NCBI RefSeq assembly: GCF_014648055.1
Contig: NZ_BMQJ01000001.1
Location: 372,001-436,000, forward strand
DNA from: Streptosporangium pseudovulgare
GTDB taxonomy: Bacteria; Actinomycetota; Actinomycetes; Streptosporangiales; Streptosporangiaceae
Length of the DNA stretch: 64,000 bases
Reading direction: 5' to 3'
Positions 60,813 through 64,000 of the stretch are shown piece by piece; position 1 is the first letter of the stretch, and each line of letters starts with the position of its first letter. Position numbers and translations under genes: made by a program. The notes under the pieces were generated by a model. The model worked only from the letters and a program-made list of their open reading frames with translations. It was not told the origin of the DNA and made no database searches.

Positions 60813-62502
60813 GCGCCAGGAACAGGTCCACCCGGTCGGTCATCGTCGACAGGTCCCGCCCGGTCAGCTCCTCCACCCGGCGGATGCGGTAGCGGACCGT
60901 GTTGACGTGGACGTGCAGGCGCTCGGCGCAGGCGTTCCAGGACCCCGCGCAGTCGAGGAACACCTCAAGCGTCCGCAGCAGCTCCGACCGGTGGCGCCGG
61001 TCGTAGTCGAGGATCGGGTCCAGCGTCCTTTCGGTGAACGACCGCCGCACGTCGCCGGGAACCGTCGCCAGCAGCAGCGCGTGCGTGTAGATCTCGTCGC
61101 TGGTGACGACTCCCCCGCCGCGCGCCTCGGCCAGCCGCCGGGCGTGCCCGGCCTCCTCCAGGCCGCCCCGGAGCGCGGGCGAGCCGGTCAGCGCGGCGCT
61201 CACCCCGATCGACACCCGTAGGCCGGGCAGCCCCGCCGCCAGCACCTCCGTCCCGGCCCGCAGCGCCCCGGCCGGCTCGTCCGCCGTCCGGGGCCGCCCG
61301 CCGTCCGCGCGGTCCGGCGACCCTGCCGGGCCGGCGGCGGCCTGACCCGCCGGAGCGGGCCTGCCGGGGCCGCTCGCCGTACCGCGTGACGACCCGCCGG
61401 AGCCGCTCACCGCGCCGGCGGACAGCGGCACCAGCGCCAGCGCCCCGTCCGGTGTCACCGCGGCGGCCGTGGTCCGGGGGCGCAGCAGCTCCTCCAGGAT
61501 CCGGCCGCCGAGCGCGGCCGGGTCGGCCTCCCGGGCCGCGCCGGGCCCGGTCACGGTCGCGCTCACCACGCGGTACGGCTCGGCCGGGCCGATCCCGCAG
61601 GTCCGCAGACCCGCCCCCAGCTCGGCGGGGTCGCCCGCCCCGGAGGCGGCCAGCGCGACGAGCTGCCCGGCGAGCCGGCGTTCGACCCGCCGTCCCTCCT
61701 CCATCCGGCCGCGTTCCAGCGCGACGCAGGCGGCCAGCTCGAAGCCCAGGTCCGTCTCGGCGATCAGGTCGCCGCCGCAGGCCAGCGTCCAGCCGGCGGC
61801 CCGGTGTTCGCGGCCCACGCCGAACAGGGTGAAAGTCCCGGCCGGAGTGCGGACCACGTGGGGCAGCCGGGGCGCGGTGAGGAACTCATGGGCGAGCCGG
61901 ACGGCGACGGCCTCGCCGTCCGAGCCCCGTCCCGCCCCGGCTTCGGCCCGGGCGCCGGGAACGGCGGCCGTGCCCGTGTTCGGGAGCGTCCCGGCGATGA
62001 CCGCGCCGGTGGCCGAGACGACCGCGCCGGTCATCCGAAGCTCGGCGTCCATCAGCGCGAACAGCTCCTCAAGGCCCGCGCCCTCGGCGACGGCGGCGAC
62101 GATCCGGCGGTGGCGGCCGAGGGCGTCGCGCAGCTCTGCGTGCCGGGGGGTGATCGTCTCGGCGACGGTCCGGAAGGAGACCTCGACCGGCACCTCCATC
62201 AGCGGCAGGCCGTACTCCCGGCACGCCCGCACCAGGTCGTCGGGGACGGCGCCGAGCCAGGCCCGGCCGGCGCCGAGCGCGGCCACCCCGGCCTCGACCA
62301 GGCGGCGCACGAACCGTTCGGAGTCCTCGGGGCGGGTGCGCCACATGAGCCCGGAGAGCACCAGCTCGCCGGGCGACAGGTAGCGTCCCGGGTCGGGCAG
62401 GTCGGTGATCTGCACGCCGGTGAAGCTCCGGTCCAGGTGTTCCTCGCCCGCGAGGAGGGTGAGCCGGAGCTCCTCGACGGCGAGCAGGTCACGTATCCGC
62501 AT
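60799..62502 (-). CDS. pucR: PucR-family regulator of purine catabolism
   Basis: A 567-residue regulator. The N-terminal PucR domain reads MRIRDLLAVEELRLTLLAGEE (1-120), a GGDEF-like middle domain follows, and the C-terminal HTH_30 is LLRTLEVFLDCAGSWNACAERLHVHVNTVRYRIRRVEELTGRDL. A Gly/Ser/Pro-rich insert lies around 355-395. It is divergent from a molybdenum hydroxylase gene 96 bp away, so it probably regulates xanthine or purine breakdown. The 3' end overlaps the SARP gene on the other strand. Confidence 0.9.
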   Translation of the reverse strand: MRIRDLLAVEELRLTLLAGEEHLDRSFTGVQITDLPDPGRYLSPGELVLSGLMWRTRPEDSERFVRRLVEAGVAALGAGRAWLGAVPDDLVRACREYGLPLMEVPVEVSFRTVAETITPRHAELRDALGRHRRIVAAVAEGAGLEELFALMDAELRMTGAVVSATGAVIAGTLPNTGTAAVPGARAEAGAGRGSDGEAVAVRLAHEFLTAPRLPHVVRTPAGTFTLFGVGREHRAAGWTLACGGDLIAETDLGFELAACVALERGRMEEGRRVERRLAGQLVALAASGAGDPAELGAGLRTCGIGPAEPYRVVSATVTGPGAAREADPAALGGRILEELLRPRTTAAAVTPDGALALVPLSAGAVSGSGGSSRGTASGPGRPAPAGQAAAGPAGSPDRADGGRPRTADEPAGALRAGTEVLAAGLPGLRVSIGVSAALTGSPALRGGLEEAGHARRLAEARGGGVVTSDEIYTHALLLATVPGDVRRSFTERTLDPILDYDRRHRSELLRTLEVFLDCAGSWNACAERLHVHVNTVRYRIRRVEELTGRDLSTMTDRVDLFLALRAS

Positions 62503-62598
62503 AATTGGATGAAACTACAAGAACCACCGGTGGGCCCGTCCGGGGTTTCGTCGTGTCCTTGCCTGTCCGGACCCGGTTCCGGCTGCTGTACTGCAGGA

Positions 62599-64000
62599 AT
62601 GAGCGGCACCGAGACCCGGCCGGACCGGGGTCAGAGCCGGGAGCGCGGGCACGGTCCGGGCGTCGGGCGCGATCTGGGCGTCGGGCACAGCGCGCCGCGC
62701 CCCGACGGGACGCTGAAGGTGACGGGCGAGTTCGCCTACTCCTCCGACCTCTACCTCGCGGACATGGTGTGGGGGGCGACGCTGCGCGGCCCGCATCCCT
62801 CGGCCCGGATCCGCTCCGTGGACGTGGGCCCGGCGCTGGCCATGCCCGGCGTGCTGGCGGCGCTGACCTGCGAGGATGTTCCGGGCGAGCTGTTCTACGG
62901 CCTGGACCGGCGCGATCAGCCGGTCCTGGCGGCCGACCGGGTCCGCTACCAGGGCGAGCCGGTCGCGATCGTCGCCGCCGACCATCCGGAGCGGGCGCGG
63001 CGGGCGGCCGCGGCGATCGTCGTGGACTACGAGGTCACCGAGGCGGTCACCGACCCGCGCCGGGCCGCCTTCGACCCGTCCTGCCCGGCGGTCCACGACG
63101 GCGGCAACGTGGTGCGCCACCAGCCGGTCCGGGTCGGCGGCGACTTCACGGCCCCGGTGGTGGTCACCGGGGAGTACGAGGTCGGCATGCAGGACCAGGC
63201 GTTCCTGGGGCCGGAGTCGGGGCTGGCCGTTCCGGCCGAGGACGGCGGCGTGGACCTGTTCGTCGCCACCCAGTGGCTGCACGTGGACCGCGACCAGATC
63301 GCGCCCTGCCTGGGCCTGCCGCCGGAGCTGGTACGGCTGACGCTGGCCGGGGTGGGCGGCGCGTTCGGAGCCCGCGAGGACCTGTCCATGCAGGTCCACG
63401 CGTGCATGCTGGCGCTGCGCACCGGGCGGCCGGTGAAGATGGTCTACGGCCGCCAGGAGTCGTTCTTCGGCCACGTCCACCGCCATCCGGCCCGGATGCG
63501 CTACGAGCACGGCGCGGACCTCGACGGCAGGCTGCGGTACGTCCGGGCGGAGATCCTGCTCGACGGCGGCGCCTACTGCTCCTCCACCCCCGCGGTCGTC
63601 GGCAACGCGGCGTCCCTCGGGGTGGGACCGTACGAGGTGCCGAACGTGTGGATCGACGCCTACGGCGTCTACACCAACAACCCGCCCTGCGGGGCGATGC
63701 GCGGGTTCGGCGCGGTGCAGGCGTGTTTCGCCTACGAGTCGCAGATGGACCGGCTGGCCGAGGCGTGCGGGCTGTCCCCGGTCGAGGTCAGGGTGCGCAA
63801 CGCGGTGTCGCAGGGGTCGCGGCTGGCCACCGGGCAGGTGATCGACTCCCCCGCACCGCTGGCGGGCATGCTGCGCGAGCTCGCCGCCATGCCGCTGCCC
63901 CCGGAACCGTCCCGTACGGCCGGACCGGTCGCCGTGCCGCCGCCCGCCGGACCGGCCCGTGCGGCGGCCGCAACGAGCGTCCCGGACCCGGCGGGCGTCC
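62599..64000 (+). CDS. Xanthine dehydrogenase-type molybdenum subunit, 3'-truncated
   Basis: The first 467 codons of a molybdopterin hydroxylase large subunit, cut by the window edge. Conserved segments: SAPRPDGTLKVTGEFAYSSD, ATLRGPHPSARI, RYQGEPVAIVAADHPE, GGVGGAFGARED-type molybdenum site (AGVGGAFGAREDLSM) and NNPPCGAMRGFGAVQ. It would oxidise hypoxanthine/xanthine to urate, together with FAD and Fe-S subunits presumably outside the window. Its position next to pucR supports a purine role. ATG 62599 has only a weak AGGA; no stop occurs up to the edge. Confidence 0.88.
   Translation, partial: MSGTETRPDRGQSRERGHGPGVGRDLGVGHSAPRPDGTLKVTGEFAYSSDLYLADMVWGATLRGPHPSARIRSVDVGPALAMPGVLAALTCEDVPGELFYGLDRRDQPVLAADRVRYQGEPVAIVAADHPERARRAAAAIVVDYEVTEAVTDPRRAAFDPSCPAVHDGGNVVRHQPVRVGGDFTAPVVVTGEYEVGMQDQAFLGPESGLAVPAEDGGVDLFVATQWLHVDRDQIAPCLGLPPELVRLTLAGVGGAFGAREDLSMQVHACMLALRTGRPVKMVYGRQESFFGHVHRHPARMRYEHGADLDGRLRYVRAEILLDGGAYCSSTPAVVGNAASLGVGPYEVPNVWIDAYGVYTNNPPCGAMRGFGAVQACFAYESQMDRLAEACGLSPVEVRVRNAVSQGSRLATGQVIDSPAPLAGMLRELAAMPLPPEPSRTAGPVAVPPPAGPARAAAATSVPDPAGV

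Noticed and set aside
1..64000. tRNA, rRNA, insertion sequences, prophage or integration sites
   Set aside because: Looked for CCA-ended cloverleafs, transposase-like proteins, integrases and long terminal inverted repeats; none was found.

Overview
The window reads as chromosomal DNA of a high-GC actinomycete. Third codon positions are almost all G or C, GTG starts are common, and it carries F420 enzymes, SARP-type and XRE-TPR regulators, GlnE and GlnA2, a terpene synthase and dense two-component systems. The order lipB-lipA-DUF4191-(methyltransferase)-RDD-glnA ... glnE ... glnA2 ... panB follows the mycobacterial Rv2217-Rv2225 neighbourhood, but with many insertions. A member of the Streptosporangiales or a related filamentous actinomycete is my inference; no rRNA or other taxonomic marker is present.

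Layout. 1-3.7 kb: 3' end of lipB, lipA, a DUF4191 membrane protein, a methyltransferase and an RDD membrane protein. 3.85-5.5 kb: glnA with a four-element GlnR-type operator upstream and two hairpins downstream. 5.6-8.6 kb: NlpC/P60 hydrolase, luciferase-like F420 oxidoreductase, unknown membrane protein. 8.7-13.9 kb: glnE, alpha/beta hydrolase, hotdog-like protein. 14.3-18.8 kb: a giant hybrid kinase/phosphatase coupled to a STAS protein. 18.9-23.2 kb: glnA2 (second GlnR-like site) and, divergent from it, a three-gene unit of motif-less terpene synthase paralogue, EF-hand protein and intact terpene synthase. 23.2-25.7 kb: divergent ArsR regulator and MFS exporter. 26.2-29.7 kb: a SARP-BTAD-receiver-LuxR fusion with its histidine kinase. 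30-33.8 kb: secreted beta-propeller-like protein, nadE, VapBC-like pair. 33.9-38.6 kb (minus strand): a four-gene operon with 4-bp stop/start overlaps (beta-helix protein, cupredoxin-like lipoprotein, polytopic membrane protein, TetR). 38.7-42.4 kb: TetR, DHA2 exporter, second MFS. 42.6-45.6 kb: panB, threonine dehydratase-like enzyme, Cys/Met PLP enzyme. 45.9-49.4 kb: ABC exporter plus two-component operon. 49.5-52.6 kb: F420:NADP reductase, a hypothetical protein, a 59-residue protein, map, a HATPase-only protein. 52.7-55.5 kb: CtaG-CopD fusion and CopC. 55.6-62.5 kb: XRE-TPR regulator, a divergent 47-codon secreted-peptide gene, an AT-rich intergenic region, an AfsR-like SARP, PucR. 62.6 kb to the edge: start of a molybdenum hydroxylase large subunit.

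How the genes work together. Three nitrogen genes (glnA, its adenylyltransferase glnE, and glnA2) form a spread-out nitrogen region with two candidate GlnR sites. Lipoate synthesis, NAD synthesis, pantothenate synthesis and N-terminal Met removal are housekeeping. The most novel candidate is the divergent pair of an RRNPP-like XRE-TPR regulator and a tiny exported peptide ending YGWGWPG, separated by a 17-bp palindrome, which looks like an undescribed peptide-signalling cassette. Second is the terpene unit in which an EF-hand gene sits between a catalytically degenerate and an intact terpene synthase.
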